Source of the DNA: Trichobilharzia szidati
Taxonomy: Eukaryota; Platyhelminthes; Trematoda; Strigeidida; Schistosomatidae
Assembly (NCBI GenBank): GCA_944472155.2
Contig: OX235271.1
Location: 121,959,329 to 122,023,328 of the forward strand
DNA: 64,000 nt
Direction of reading: 5' to 3'
In this document: positions 1 to 11,049 of the stretch, piece by piece
Layout: each line of letters opens with the position of its first letter
Numbering within the stretch: the first letter of the stretch is position 1
Program-made: the position numbers and the translations under genes
Notes under the pieces: model-generated
Told to the model about the DNA's origin: nothing
Seen by the model: only the letters and a program-made list of their open reading frames with translations
Databases searched by the model: none

Positions 1-200
1 ATTCTACAGCACTCATCACAAGATTAGAATTTTCAACACTAAAGTCGTGTCAGTGCCTTCATATGCTTGAGAACCTTGGCGTGGGTATCGCTGGAAGCAT
101 TTCCGACAGGCTGAAGATTTCCATCAACTGTTGTCTTCACTAGGTATTCGAGATCAGCAACAAGAAACACGGGCATTTAGAGAACCAGCCAATCAATGTG
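1..200 (+). mobile_element. RTE-like LINE fragment (3' part of ORF2)
   Basis: The stretch matches, with many changes, the segment at about 2300-2470 and the reverse complement of 26050-26370. It includes the run encoding the 'SETW...F' region and the following Phe-Ile-Asn-Ser-Cys-Leu-Arg-like residues near the end of RTE-clade reverse transcriptases. It is truncated at the window edge and full of stops. It is a dead relic in an intron. Confidence 0.55.
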
Positions 201-242
201 CGAAAACTCAATAACATATATATATATCGTTTGATTTTCTGA

Positions 243-335
243 AGGGATGTCGATCTCTTCACGGGCTCGAACCCCTGATACCCAGTGCTCAAGTGAGAGA
301 TGTTCCTACTGAGCTATTCGGGCTCGATTTCTGAG
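243..335 (-). repeat. tRNA-derived SINE head (A and B boxes)
   Basis: On the minus strand the stretch contains an A-box-like TAGCTCAGTAGG and, about 40 nt downstream, a B-box-like GGTTCGAGCCC. These are the internal RNA polymerase III promoter elements of tRNAs. The flanks do not pair as an acceptor stem, so this is better read as the head of a tRNA-derived SINE, perhaps Sm-alpha-like, than a working tRNA gene. Confidence 0.5.
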
Positions 336-708
336 TAAAGAGGAGAGTTTTGCTTGTAGTGATGATTTCAACTACCTCTTGTAATTGTAACATTCTTCAG
401 AGATGATAAATTTAGGGCATCCTAAAGGGTTTTATCAAATTTCTTAAATGGTAAACGAGAAACATAAATTGATTTATTGTCTGTTGAAAGACAACAAGTT
501 GACCATTAATTTGGCGCAAAATTCATCCGTCATATGCATCATTACATTTAATTCTAACATTTTGATCTTTCATTAAATCCATGAGTAATGCTAGCAAGTA
601 TGGGACAAATACTTGAACGGAATAAGGTCGCTACGTTTACTGTTTAGTCTTTGTAGCTACACATTTGGTACGTTTTATTAATTCCTGAGAGCTATAAACT
701 GTCTCATA

Positions 709-710
<2 letters not shown>

Positions 711-739
<29 letters not shown>
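711..739. repeat. (AT)n microsatellite
   Basis: An uninterrupted alternating AT run of about 29 nt inside the upstream intron. A similar run lies at about 16829-16857. Confidence 0.9.
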
Positions 740-741
<2 letters not shown>

Positions 742-2194
742 ACAACCAGTGTTTTTAAAGCATAGGACCTAGTAATACGCAAATCTTGGTAGTGAGCAAT
801 ATGTCTGTGTGTTATCCTAGAATATTGAGGTTCTTTCTTTTTTAAATGAAATATTTACCATCTAATTGCAGTTCTTAACGCGACCGACATTTTATTTAGT
901 TAAGGGTGATAACAGGAACGTAGAAAAGCTTATTATATGAAGACGGATAGAGGTTGAAAGAGGGTGAACTATGCATCATGTCGAAGTGAAAAGGCGTAAT
1001 TCACTTAGTTTGTAGTTCATTGTCAAGCCTATGTCTCATTCGCAAACACTTAATGATCAAGCCCAATCTTGACTAAGTACACATTGTGTATGTTAAATAC
1101 ACTAAAATAAAAGGCTGGTTGTATACAGACAGAAATCGTTTTTAGCTAAATTGTGACCATTCTATGTACCAAGTGAGAGGGACAATGATTCTTTATTTTG
1201 ATCCAGTATGACTTGTTTATATAGGGTTAATTGTTATAATATCACATGAGGAGACATTTCTTTGAATAAGTCTAATGAAAGCATAGAGCTTTGACTTTGT
1301 TTATGAAGACCAAATTTAAAAATAACCGAATGACCAATGTGATTCTTACTGGAACTTACACTTCATTCGTGAATATGAATTCAAACGACAAATATTGATT
1401 TCAATTCACGTATATTCTATAATAAATATAAAGTCTATTAAAGTAAATAAACTAAAAGGACACTTTGAAGTGAATTCATAAATCAAGTATATCTTATTTT
1501 AGGCAGATGTCATCACATTGTCATAATTTCAGTGTTGAACTAATATAACCAAAGGCATTAGAGAAAGTGGAGTAAGAAAAGGATGATATTATCTGGTACA
1601 TGTACTGATAAAGCGATAATCAGACCAACACATTCATAAGGTCAAACGTCACGAAAATTTAGAAAGTATACTAAATGTCTCACCTGTTTATTTCATGAAG
1701 GTTATTTTAAAAATCAAATTTTCATTAATATTCCTGTGATATTATCAGAATTAGTTTAGTACGTGCAAATTATGTCTGTTTATTAGTTGTTTATCCTACC
1801 GAGAAGGTTTTATCTTTTAAAAACCATACATCCTTTCCAATAGAGGAATTTCAATGCTTCGACGGTGTATTTGAAGCAATCTGTCTTTAAGGAAATAATC
1901 GAGACTGAAATTTCGAATGGGCATGTTTAATCAGTTGAAATTGAAAATGACTCGTATTATTCTGCAGTATCATAAGTGTTAGAAAGATGAGTATACGTTG
2001 GGCCAATAAAAAGATCCTAGGAGGTTTGGGTTTCTCGGACGTTTTATGTCTCATGTCAGATAAATTTGAAGATATACAGGAGAAAACCAACATGTTGGTA
2101 GTAGTGGTAGCGAAGACAGGATTTCAGGTAAATACAGAGTTGCCCAACCAATAACAACAACGGGAAAAATCCAAAGTCACCTCTTTCGTTCACG

Positions 2195-2750
2195 TGAGCA
2201 GTGTCGTTTCAACTACAGATGGCGTCTCGGATGAGGTTATTGAAGTCAAACAGGATCAGGAAGGAAAGACCGGCGTTCCTTATTCTGAAATCATTGTGGG
2301 AATCTACAGCACTCATCATCATGAACAAGATCCGAATTTTCAACCCTTATGCGAAGTCACTGGTTTTGTTGTATGCTTCCATAGATTTGGCACTTGCACC
2401 ACTGAAAGCATTTCCGATAGGCTGCAGACTTTCATCGACTGCTGTCTTCATTCGATATCGAAGATGAGATGACCGAACAGAAAGGATAAGCGACAAGGAA
2501 CTTTGGTAGATAGTGAACCAGCTTACATGTTGCCTGATAAATATGCGGAATGAAATGGAGGTGGATCGAACACATGATAAGGAGACCATTGAGTGACGTC
2601 ATACATCTGGCCGTAGAGTGAAAGCCTAAGGGAAGGTAACGAACTGGGTGTTTGAGGGTGAGATGTGGAAGATCATTTGAAGAGGGGACGAAAATTTTTG
2701 GATAGTGGTGGAGCCAGCTGAAGCAGTGAAGTAAATGCATAGGGGATGTT
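2195..2750 (+). mobile_element. RTE-like LINE 3' fragment
   Basis: Overlapping broken frames resemble the C-terminal part of RTE-type ORF2: a YLGS-type region, the isoleucine-rich stretch around 2330, then a remnant of the RKWRW...R-P terminal motif at about 2545-2600. The same order is much better preserved on the minus strand at 26054-26648. Frameshifts and stops make it non-functional. The bases after 2690 (GTGGTGGAGCCAGCTGAAG) recur at 3890 and, reversed, at 36300, which defines a subfamily. Confidence 0.65.
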
Positions 2751-3879
2751 TCGCGGAATTCTCCTGAGAACCTGAGGATTGATGAAGTATATATTAATTT
2801 TAGTTATAATATTATGTAACGGTGTAACAAGACAGGGATGGAAATTCTGTCTCCATAATTATTTGTTAAGCTTGAAAATGTATCACGGAAACACTGTGCT
2901 TCTGTATTTTCTTTTTCTCTTCTCAGTATTGCTATTATATTTAACGTCATTATTACTCTCTCATCAGGACGTTAATGTTGCCTGATATTACTACTGAAGG
3001 GTAAAACAATTTCCGGCGTGTTTGTTTTGTCTGCTTATTAAAAATGTTTTCATCCGAAAGCATTCACACGCTGTAAATCACTTACTGTATGGTTTCATCA
3101 ACAAATAGGGTAATTTCTGGATGGAAAGGGGAATATTATATTCACATTAATCGATAAGTTACACAGGAAACAACACATTCTGATTTTTCATACAAACATA
3201 CATACATCCATACCGTACATTTTCACATAAATGATGATACCATATTATTCTGCAAAAACCGTTGTTTCTGGCTTTATTCAAATTCTGATTTTTGTTTTCG
3301 TTCTGCATATATCTGCAAACATACATTTGATGTGATAGGGATATGTTACTGTTTTGCATCTTGGCGCCTTTATGAAAGGGAAATCTTGCCTTTTCTGGGA
3401 TATGAAGAAAACAATCCTCATCCACAAAAATAGAGTAAGATGTGGTAGAAAAAGAATGAGAAGTGTAGGGTGATGTACATCATGAAGTATAGGTGAGAAA
3501 ACTAAAGGAAACTAAAAAAAGTATAGAAATTATCATAAGATAATGAGAAATAATTTAATAAATAAAGTATCGATAGTGTAGTCTAAAGTTAGGAGAGTTA
3601 GCGTCGTATGTATGTAGACAGAGGGACTGCACTAAGTAAACACTAGCAAGCTGCATTCTTCAAAAATCACACTCTTAAAAAGGTTTATTACCTTAGTTGA
3701 CAGACATCACATGTGTTGTTTGTGTCTGTATGTATTTACCGGTTGATACATAAACATGATGTGTTTCTATCAGTTGTCTACTGATTTCAACTGTGCACTT
3801 CTTTTAAAAGCAGTTAAACTAAATTAAATATATGAATTCTGTTCACGTTATTTGTTGCTTTCTTGAAAAGGAGATGAAA

Positions 3880-3990
3880 GCTTTTGGAAAGTGGTGTGGT
3901 GGAGCCAGCTGTAGGTGAAGTGAGTGTATAGGAAATGTATCACTGAATCCCTGTATTCTACTGAATACGTGAACATCAAATATTAATAAT
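3880..3990 (+). mobile_element. RTE LINE 3'-tail relic
   Basis: A short copy of the 3' tail seen at 2690-2760 (GTGGTGGAGCCAGCTG, then GTGAAGTGAGTGTATAGG). It ends in an AATAATAATAAT run typical of the 3' ends of this LINE family in the window. It has no coding content. Confidence 0.55.
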
Positions 3991-5224
3991 AATAATATTC
4001 TGATTGAAGGTCTCTGTGTGACTGCGTAAATTATATATATGATTGCATCCTTATTTTGGATGGTTTTATTTACTTTTCAGGAATTAGGAGGTCTTAATTT
4101 TCTCATTTGCTTGGAATATCTTGAAGTAATGTTTAAGGTTAGGTGAAGGCAATGGAATTTCATAAATTATGTACTTGGTACTAAAGGATTCTACACTTTT
4201 GTTTTGGGAAATCTAACCTATGAATGTAAAGGATAGTACACATGGGATCAAAGTTAATTTTGTATACTTCATTTCACTGTGATGGATTAATTGATTCCAG
4301 CGTATATATATAGCTCTTTTTTTATCTTTGCAACACAGTGTCTATAGTTGTATGCTTTAAAATAGAATGGTGGAAAACTTGGTAGCATGAATTATTGATT
4401 CTTCTTGGTTCTGCTATGTATATTTTTGCTAAATAAAAGTTGTACGTCATCCTCTGACGCAGCTGCTACACTTTAAAGTTCTTATAAATGCAGAATTCAG
4501 TCAAATTCAAGTCAAATAGAAACTAGCATCTTAGTAACTGTCCACCTAATTAACATTGTGTGCTGCTACCTATGCTTGACAGTATAAATCATTTTACTAT
4601 GCTATTCAGATATCTTTTGATAAATGTGCCTAAATTCTAGTTCACTCACAAAATCCTCTGTTTAAAAATTAACTTAGCAATACTGCATTTTACCGTTTAC
4701 CTTTAAATATCATTCTCAACTGAATGACGAATATGACTGACTAAGAGTGTGAATATGAATTTGTTAACTTCAATTTTAGATAGTGTATATTAAATCCTAT
4801 CTGAATTCTCTAACTGTGATAACTAAATAACGTGAAACATCAAACGTATAATCGAAATATAACTACGGGATTATTTATAAATCTTAATTCAAGTTTAGCC
4901 GAATTCAACTCAGGTAATTTTTACATAGTGGTGATCACTCACAATTCGAGTTTTGGATATATGTTGTACTGGTTGCTTCATTTCTGTTCGAATCCTGAAT
5001 TTTAGTACCGTGCTTCTGAAGCAATGGGATTTTGTACAATTCTGAGTGGATAAAACATTCACTACACTGTTAATTCACACTAAAATCTACGCTTAGACAA
5101 ATGAAGAAGGCTCCTCAGTTCTATTTGGAAAGTCTAAATTTTGATGAACACTATACTGTCAGAGCCTAGAAAAAAAATTAATGTGATGTAATATCTGCTC
5201 AAAATAATTGAACATAATTACAAC

Positions 5225-5579
5225 ATATTTTTGTGCACAGGTTTTCATCATGAACTGACATCAGTTAGAGAACCATTGGGAAACCTGGGAGTACTGAACA
5301 GCTGTTTCGTCCTAGTTCGGGACTCCTCATCAGTTGGAATTCATGGACTATTGGATCGGGTCCCAGTGGCCTAATGGTCTATGAGCTCGCCTTGTAATTG
5401 GAGGGTCCTGGGTTTGAACTTCAGCGGGTGCGTACCGTTGATGAGTCACAAACTAGGACGAAACAGTTGAATGTCCAGTGCTCCCAGATTTTTCCACTGG
5501 TTCTCGAACCGATATCAATTCTTGATAAAATTCTAAATCAAATCAAATCCCTGCCAACCAACACTTGAATATTTTTGTG
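5225..5579 (+). mobile_element. SINE-H copy (tRNA head, hammerhead-like core, inverted 5' tail)
   Basis: The element (about 5236-5568) is flanked by an 11-bp direct repeat ATATTTTTGTG (5225-5235 and 5569-5579), read as a target-site duplication. The first about 95 nt are the inverted complement of the element's own 3' part. Then comes a tRNA-like head with an A box near 5372 and a degenerate B box near 5410, a hammerhead-like segment around 5440-5490 ending in GGACGAAAC, and the tail. The core on the + strand reads UUGAUGA, so activity is doubtful. Confidence 0.7.
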
Positions 5580-6271
5580 TTTTGGTATTTCACTCAAAAT
5601 GTAGCTATTTCTGAATAAATACTTAGTAGTAGTTATGTGGGTTCCCGATAGGTTTTTGTTTGTTTTGAAATGCAGTGCAAGTTTGGTTTAAATTTCTTGA
5701 ACATGGAAAGAGTTTGGAGAAAGTAGTGCTGAAAACCGAAAACATTTCTTACTCTTGATCAGTTGAAAATAACCCCAACAAATGTAGTGAAGGAAGCGGT
5801 ACTTAATGAGTTCACAAATTTCCGTTGAACAAGTCACCTACGAACACCATTATTTATATTCAGCATACAACAAAAATGGACGGAAAGTTACACCCAATGA
5901 TTATCAGTTTCAACGTGTACATGATTGATAAAATATTACTGATAATTTGCTTACGTAGTTAAGATGTCATCATATCCGTAAGATAGATTACACAGCAAAA
6001 ATATAGTGGAATTGCCAAGGTAGAAATAAAGGGGAATTATGAACATTTAGACCAAAATTTATGAATTCGTTAAATACTGCCTATCTCACAATTATCACTT
6101 GTTTTAAAATAGTATCACATAAAGTTTGCTTACTTGTAGTGAGAATCAGTTTGAACAGTGTGAGTTACCCTATCTACATTACTGTGCAAAACTAACAACT
6201 CGTGTTCTTATTACTCTTGCTCTCTGTAAAATGTGCCTCGATTGTCTGTTTTTTTTTAAATTCAATTTCAG

Positions 6272-6658
6272 GCAAACAGTGTGAGAACAACATATATGAC
6301 TGTTTCAGTCAACCATGTGGAGTTTATGGTGTTTGTAAAGATGAAATCAATGGATATCATTGTGAATGTTTAAAAGGATGGGAGGGAATATTCTGTGAAA
6401 GACCAACTGATTTAACTAAACTTGAAGCATACAACCGGAACACTGAAACAGATTCAATGATGTCTAATAATTTGAAGCAATATCACCATAGGCAAAGTGG
6501 ATTGTGTCCTGAGAATTATTGTAATAATTCAGCTACTTGTATTCAAATGAAGAATACGTCTTCTGTATTGAATGGCAACAATGCATTACAATTGGGACAG
6601 GATTTGGATATTATTGAATATAAATGTCTTTGTGAAACGGCTGTTGGTCGTTTCAAAG
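6272..6658 (+). CDS. Notch receptor, exon with EGF repeats (first in window)
   Basis: This exon encodes part of the extracellular EGF array of a Notch-type receptor. It opens with the tail of one EGF repeat (G-K-Q-C-E), then a complete repeat ending in the typical C-E-C-L-K-G-W-E-G-I-F-C-E pattern, and the first two thirds of another with a long loop between its third and fourth cysteines. The acceptor is a T-rich tract plus CAG at 6269-6271. The donor is AAAG/GTAATA at 6658/6659. Both ends are phase 1, and the last base joins GT at 10390 to give Gly, continuing the repeat as T-N-C-E. Codon 1 is split with an exon outside the window. EGF repeats of Notch bind Delta/Serrate-type ligands. The call rests on the whole in-phase exon chain, since EGF repeats alone would not identify the gene. 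Confidence 0.9.
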
Positions 6659-7916
6659 GTAATAATTGTTTTTGTTTTCCTTTCAAAACTTATCTTAAAT
6701 CAGAGATATCACATTGGTATTGATGCTGTTATGATCCAAATTTTTTAACTGATCAGATATATCAATATTATTATTATTTTATTTATTAGTCACGTGAACA
6801 GTATACTTTCTTATGATAGATGACTCGTGTAGGATGAATGTTTTTACTGAGAATGTATTGACTAAATATATCAGCCTTTATTGCTTGATATTTCCTATCC
6901 TCAGTGTATGTTATAAATATGTTTAATTTATGGTACACGAGTGTGTTTAAATAGAGTGTAGTGAGAAAAGAGACCTGTTTTATCTACATCTATGCATTCA
7001 TTAAAAGATATCGTAGTTAATATACATTAAAAACTTTTCTTCGTAATAAAAAACTGGAATTAGACATAGGATAATCAATCAACGTCAAATAAGTTGTTGT
7101 TTCTCAACTCTCATACATTCTTTGCATGAAAATTCACCCTAAAATTTCCCACCATAACACTAAATGAACTTTTCTTCCGTATAAAATCTATAAAAGTAAT
7201 GACAGTAATGACTGCTGGTTAATTTATTCTATTTCAAAGTATTCAAAGTTGATAAAACATTTTGTTTTAAACAACATTTGGAGCAGAGTTAGACAGAGAG
7301 GATGATTAGGAGCAAACTAGTGTAATAAGAACATATGTCATAGAATGAAAACATAATAGAATGAATATTTGCAACCTTTGTAATGTCAGTTCATTATTGG
7401 TCATTCCTGGTGGCTGATCCATAGAGAAATTTACTTCAATTCAAGACTAGTTGATAGTAGGGTTTATAGTATTCGATATTCAAATGGATTATAGATGTTT
7501 AACTCACCGTCTAACTAATTGGAGTTGGTTCATGGTAAACGTCTTTATTATGGGTAGGTAATATGAGCATTCATAAAAAGTATTTAAGACACACACACTT
7601 AAAAAAACTAGCTAAAGTGATAAGAAAAATTGCCGTCCAGGTTCATAATCTGTCTTTACTAACAGAACTCTAAATTAATGAATTTTCTTAAATTAAGTTG
7701 ATTAGTAGTTGTTATGTAGTCACTTTGCGCGCATGATCTTGGCTTTTATTGTTAGATACATTCACTAAAAGCAGTAAAAAATTGTTTAACCACACTCACA
7801 GAAATCGGTGCTAGACAGTGCTGTGTATATCTCATCGAACGTGTTATATGAGAATATGTGGACACTGTTGCATCATATTTTTGATGTCCTGAAAGTTTTA
7901 TAAATTCAAAGTGACT

Positions 7917-8001
7917 ATTGGTGGATGGTGACTAGCAGTGGAATCCAGGATGCGCGTTTCGTCCTATTTGGGACTCGTCATCTGGATGTGCCTGACCATT
8001 T
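7917..8001 (-). mobile_element. Sm-alpha-type hammerhead repeat fragment
   Basis: Read on the minus strand, the fragment shows the Schistosoma Sm-alpha hammerhead layout. There is a stem I strand CCAG, a core AUGACGA, stem II GUCC/GGAC closing a CAAAUA loop, GAAA, a short stem III around GCGC, a cleavage triplet AUC and the returning stem I strand CUGG. The consensus core is CUGANGA, so C3 is replaced by A here. C3 pairs with G8 in active hammerheads, so this copy is probably weak or dead. The tRNA-like head is missing. Confidence 0.7.
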
Positions 8002-8199
8002 CTATGAAAAAGCTCCACTGATATGCTGATTGTATGGATGAAGCTGAAGTTAAATAGAAAGATGGGTAGAAAGTATAAGCAACTAATTCCAAAACGAAGC
8101 AAGCGGACAAATTAGTCAGTGTTAAACGATTAACTATTTGTAGTATAATTAGACAACAGATGGGCAGAGTTCTATCCATAACACGATGTCACCGTGAGG

Positions 8200-8665
8200 A
8201 AATTATGTTCAAAAAGCTTGTAACTTATATTTTGATAATGTGTAGGATGTATGGATCAGAAACGTAACGCCTCACAAAAAGCATTTCCAACAAGTTATAG
8301 ACTTTTATCAACAGCTGCCTTCTCTACCTTCATACTAAAGATCAAATGGTCAGCCAGAAAAATTTAGTAACAAGAAACTGTCGAAACGAACGAACTAACC
8401 AAGAACCGATTGCTCAACAAATATGTAGGAGAAAATGGAGATTGATCGAGCATACGTCCAGGAGGCCATCGAGTGGAACCCGAATTGGAAGCGACTAGTG
8501 GGTCATCCGAGGGTAATGTTGAGGAGATCGTGAGAGGAGGAGATGAGAGATTATGGGCAATCGTGAACCCAGCTGAAAAGGAAAGTATAAAATAGAAGAC
8601 AGTGAAGATGTGTTGCTGAAGCCTTATGTTCCATTTGGAACCGAAGGGAATAATAAAATAATAAT
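8200..8665 (+). mobile_element. RTE-like LINE 3' end
   Basis: A decayed copy of the last about 150 codons of RTE ORF2 plus the 3' UTR. It is recognisable from the MYGSET-like stretch near 8250, the E-P-I-A-Q-Q-I-C-R-R-K-W-R motif near 8400 and the tail TTGCTGAAGCCTTATGTTCC ending in AATAATAAAATAATAAT. It aligns with the minus-strand copy at 25925-26690 and with 50320-50605. Frameshifts and stops are present. Confidence 0.7.
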
Positions 8666-9610
8666 AGGATTTGTGCAGCTTAAAAGAATCTAAAAATTAA
8701 GAAAAACCCGCACTATCCTGCAATGTGTTCGTTCTTCTTTATTCATACCAGTCAACGACGGCTGTATGAAAGCTAATGTGTTCAGTATGTTGCTAGGTTA
8801 TTCAAATCGATTTCTGTTGCATTGAACCTTCAAGTATATACACACTTAGGTCTGGGAGCAATCATCACAATGTTTATCTAGAATTTTTCCACTTCGTGAA
8901 GGCTTCAAGCCTTAGTTCCAGTTTCGAAATGCACTTAGCACGCGCTGACGAAAGAAATTAGGCGGTAATGAAGCAGGCTTTTACTGTTGTAGTTTTAATC
9001 GATAAACCTAGTAAACTTAGGTATTCTTTTTATATTATTGAGTGGCAATAATTACACGAACTTTTATGACCACGATTATCACGGATATCGTTTGCATGCC
9101 ATCGACGTTGTACAACTAATAGGTGATTTTCCCGTCACCAATTTATTTAGAACACACTCCGATATGGTAGGATAAGTTACATTTACTCAAGTGAGAGATA
9201 AAATATGTCAATTGACACATACTAATAATGGCCGAAAATAATAAACGTTATTTTTAGAAGGTGATATCAATTGTCTGTCTGTCCATAAAACAATAAGAAA
9301 CTTTAATGCAGACTAATTTCGACTGGTTCATTTTCAGACTAGGTGTCAACCTCCTTGTCGTAAATATCATTTCATGTTTAACAGCTGCATGGAAAAAGTT
9401 TATTTTAACTAAAAATTTACCAAGTTTTGTAAACAGCCTTATTTCTTACTATTAGATACTCATAAGTATTCATGGGATTTCTCAAATACAGTCTTAAATT
9501 CAGCCTCTGCTTACAAAAATTTATAGATGAATTAACTAATTTAAGTGCTTCTTGAGTTTAAGAGGTAATTGACGCACGTTTTGACTTATGCAATATAAAA
9601 TACAAGAATT

Positions 9611-9984
9611 TATTCATTATCATCATACATTTGGTTCCCTTGATAAATTTCGATAAAGAAAGGAAGATGAAATTCGCAGTATAAAATGATATCATTCTAT
9701 TTCACAGGTTCTCATCAGCTGCAGACTACCTGAAATTACACTGGTTATATAGATGATAATAACATACTTTAATGTTTAAGTGGTAGTAGAGAAGAAACAT
9801 TTTTGGATGCGTCAATTTTATAGTATTTCTTCTCTACTACCACTTAAACATTAAAGTATGTTATTATCATCTATATAACCATTGTAATTTCAGGTAGTCT
9901 GCAGCTGATGAGAACCTGTGAAATAGAATGATATCATTTTATACTGCAAATTTCATCTTCCTTTCTCTATCGATATTCATTATC
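9611..9984. mobile_element. Foldback (palindromic) element with target-site duplication
   Basis: Arms at 9650-9797 and 9826-9973 (148 bp each) are near-perfect reverse complements separated by 28 nt. The 11-bp direct repeat TATTCATTATC occurs at 9611-9621 and 9974-9984, immediately after the right arm, as expected of a target-site duplication. No coding potential is seen. The layout, one side longer than the other and inverted on itself, matches the PLE-like elements elsewhere in the window. It could equally be a DNA-transposon MITE. Confidence 0.75.
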
Positions 9985-10389
9985 TATTGAGACTTGCAGT
10001 ATTCACCTTTATTCCGTTTCAGTGATATTGTATGAGTCAGTCAACAAAGAATTTTGCATCAATTTGTAATGTTCGCCTTACTTTGACAATGAACACACAG
10101 TGTTTTGTCATTTTTCAACAAATAAGTGTCACGTTTTGTGATTTGACTGGTGTGAAAATGATTGAGGCAAATAAGTAGTTCAAAGAGTGTCTAAATATTT
10201 TCTTGTCACTAGACTGCTTTAATTGGACATTATGTACACAATTAATTAAGCAACATATCAGGAAGTTACACTAGTGTAATTACGTTACTGAATCGATCAA
10301 TATATGTTTAACATTTTATTGTTGACGTATCTCATTAGTTCTTTATGATTGTATGCTATTTATATATATTTAAATTTATAATACACTAG

Positions 10390-10664
10390 GTACTAACTGT
10401 GAAATAGACATAGACGAATGCGTTGAATTCAACCGGGATAACTTATCATTATGCCAAAATGGAGGAACCTGCATAAACACTTATGGATCTTATGTGTGTA
10501 ATTGTAGTAAAGGATATTATGGTAGAAATTGTGAATATTTGCTTGATCCATGTATTTTTGACAATGTATCAATTTGTTTCAATGGTGGAACGTGTTTACC
10601 AACATCTGATGGTGACGGTATATTGTGTCTTTGTCCACCTGGATTTACAGGACCTCAGTGCAAA
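10390..10664 (+). CDS. Notch receptor, exon with calcium-binding EGF repeat
   Basis: The exon completes the EGF repeat begun at 6272-6658 and adds two more. The first starts I-D-I-D-E-C and carries [14 protein letters not shown], the signature of a calcium-binding EGF (Asp/Asn-Glu plus the hydroxylation-type N...Y/F pattern). The second ends G-F-T-G-P-Q-C. The acceptor is ACACTAG at 10389 and the donor is CAAA/GTACGT at 10664/10665, leaving phase 0. Joining to 13060 gives P-Q-C-K-E-E-I-N-E-C, the normal spacing between EGF repeats, so no exon needs to be missing here. Confidence 0.92.
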
Positions 10665-10930
10665 GTACGTTTTCTTTTTTAGAAAGAGGTTGTTTAATAC
10701 CAAGAGAATGAAAAATCTCCTACTGTGGTTTGAAAATTACTTTTATTAATTCTCCATTTTTACCAAAAGAAAAGGGAAAAATCTTTTTATTTTTTGATAT
10801 TTAAGCTGTGAGTATAAAATTCCTTTGTAATTCACTGCTATTAACGATAGTCAGGTAGCTTAAGTACTACATAATGACTATTATCTAATTTAGCTGATGA
10901 TATTAGATGGTTGGAGGCAATCGGCAGGAA

Positions 10931-10975
10931 GCCTTGGACCTAGGTTTCGTGCTAGTTGGCACTCGTCAGCAAGGC
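10931..10975 (-). ncRNA. Mirror hammerhead ribozyme on the opposite strand
   Basis: Because 10895-11085 is a perfect palindrome, the minus strand carries an identical motif (GCCUUG, CUGACGA, GUGC/GCAC, GAAA, GUC, CAAGGC). A transcript through the palindrome in either direction contains one ribozyme and the complement of the other. The two halves would then compete to fold into a 95-bp hairpin instead. Confidence 0.75.
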
Positions 10976-11004
10976 GTATCTGCAACCTTCAAGGTTGCAG
11001 ATAC

Positions 11005-11049
11005 GCCTTGCTGACGAGTGCCAACTAGCACGAAACCTAGGTCCAAGGC
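11005..11049 (+). ncRNA. Hammerhead ribozyme (intact core)
   Basis: All conserved parts are present in order. Stem I strand GCCUUG is followed by core CUGACGA (consensus CUGANGA), stem II GUGC/GCAC closing CAACUA, GAAA, a very short stem III around CUAG, the cleavage triplet GUC, and the returning stem I strand CAAGGC, six perfect pairs. The ribozyme would self-cleave after 11043. A two-base-pair stem III is known in minimal retroelement hammerheads, which may act as dimers. The layout parallels Sm-alpha, with different stem sequences. Confidence 0.8.

Larger units (their letters stand above)
1..6271. other. Intron or upstream part of Notch
   Basis: No Notch-like coding segment was found before 6272. 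The first recognisable exon starts in mid-codon after a polypyrimidine tract and AG, so earlier exons lie to the left and this stretch is intronic. It holds RTE LINE pieces (1-200, 2195-2750, 3880-3990), a tRNA-like SINE head (243-335), an AT microsatellite (711-739) and one SINE-H copy (5236-5568). Otherwise it is AT-rich sequence in which I recognise nothing. Confidence 0.6.
6659..10389. other. Notch intron
   Basis: A 3.7-kb intron between two in-phase EGF exons. It contains an Sm-alpha hammerhead fragment (7917-8001), an RTE LINE 3' end (8200-8665) and a large foldback element (9611-9984). I recognise nothing in the rest. Confidence 0.8.

Noticed and set aside
2194..2472. 92-codon + strand ORF as a host gene
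   Set aside because: It overlaps an RTE relic; the match to better RTE copies lies in shifting frames.
9905..9925. CTGATGA followed by GAAA in the right arm of the foldback
   Set aside because: Only eight bases lie between core and GAAA and they cannot form stem II. Not a hammerhead.
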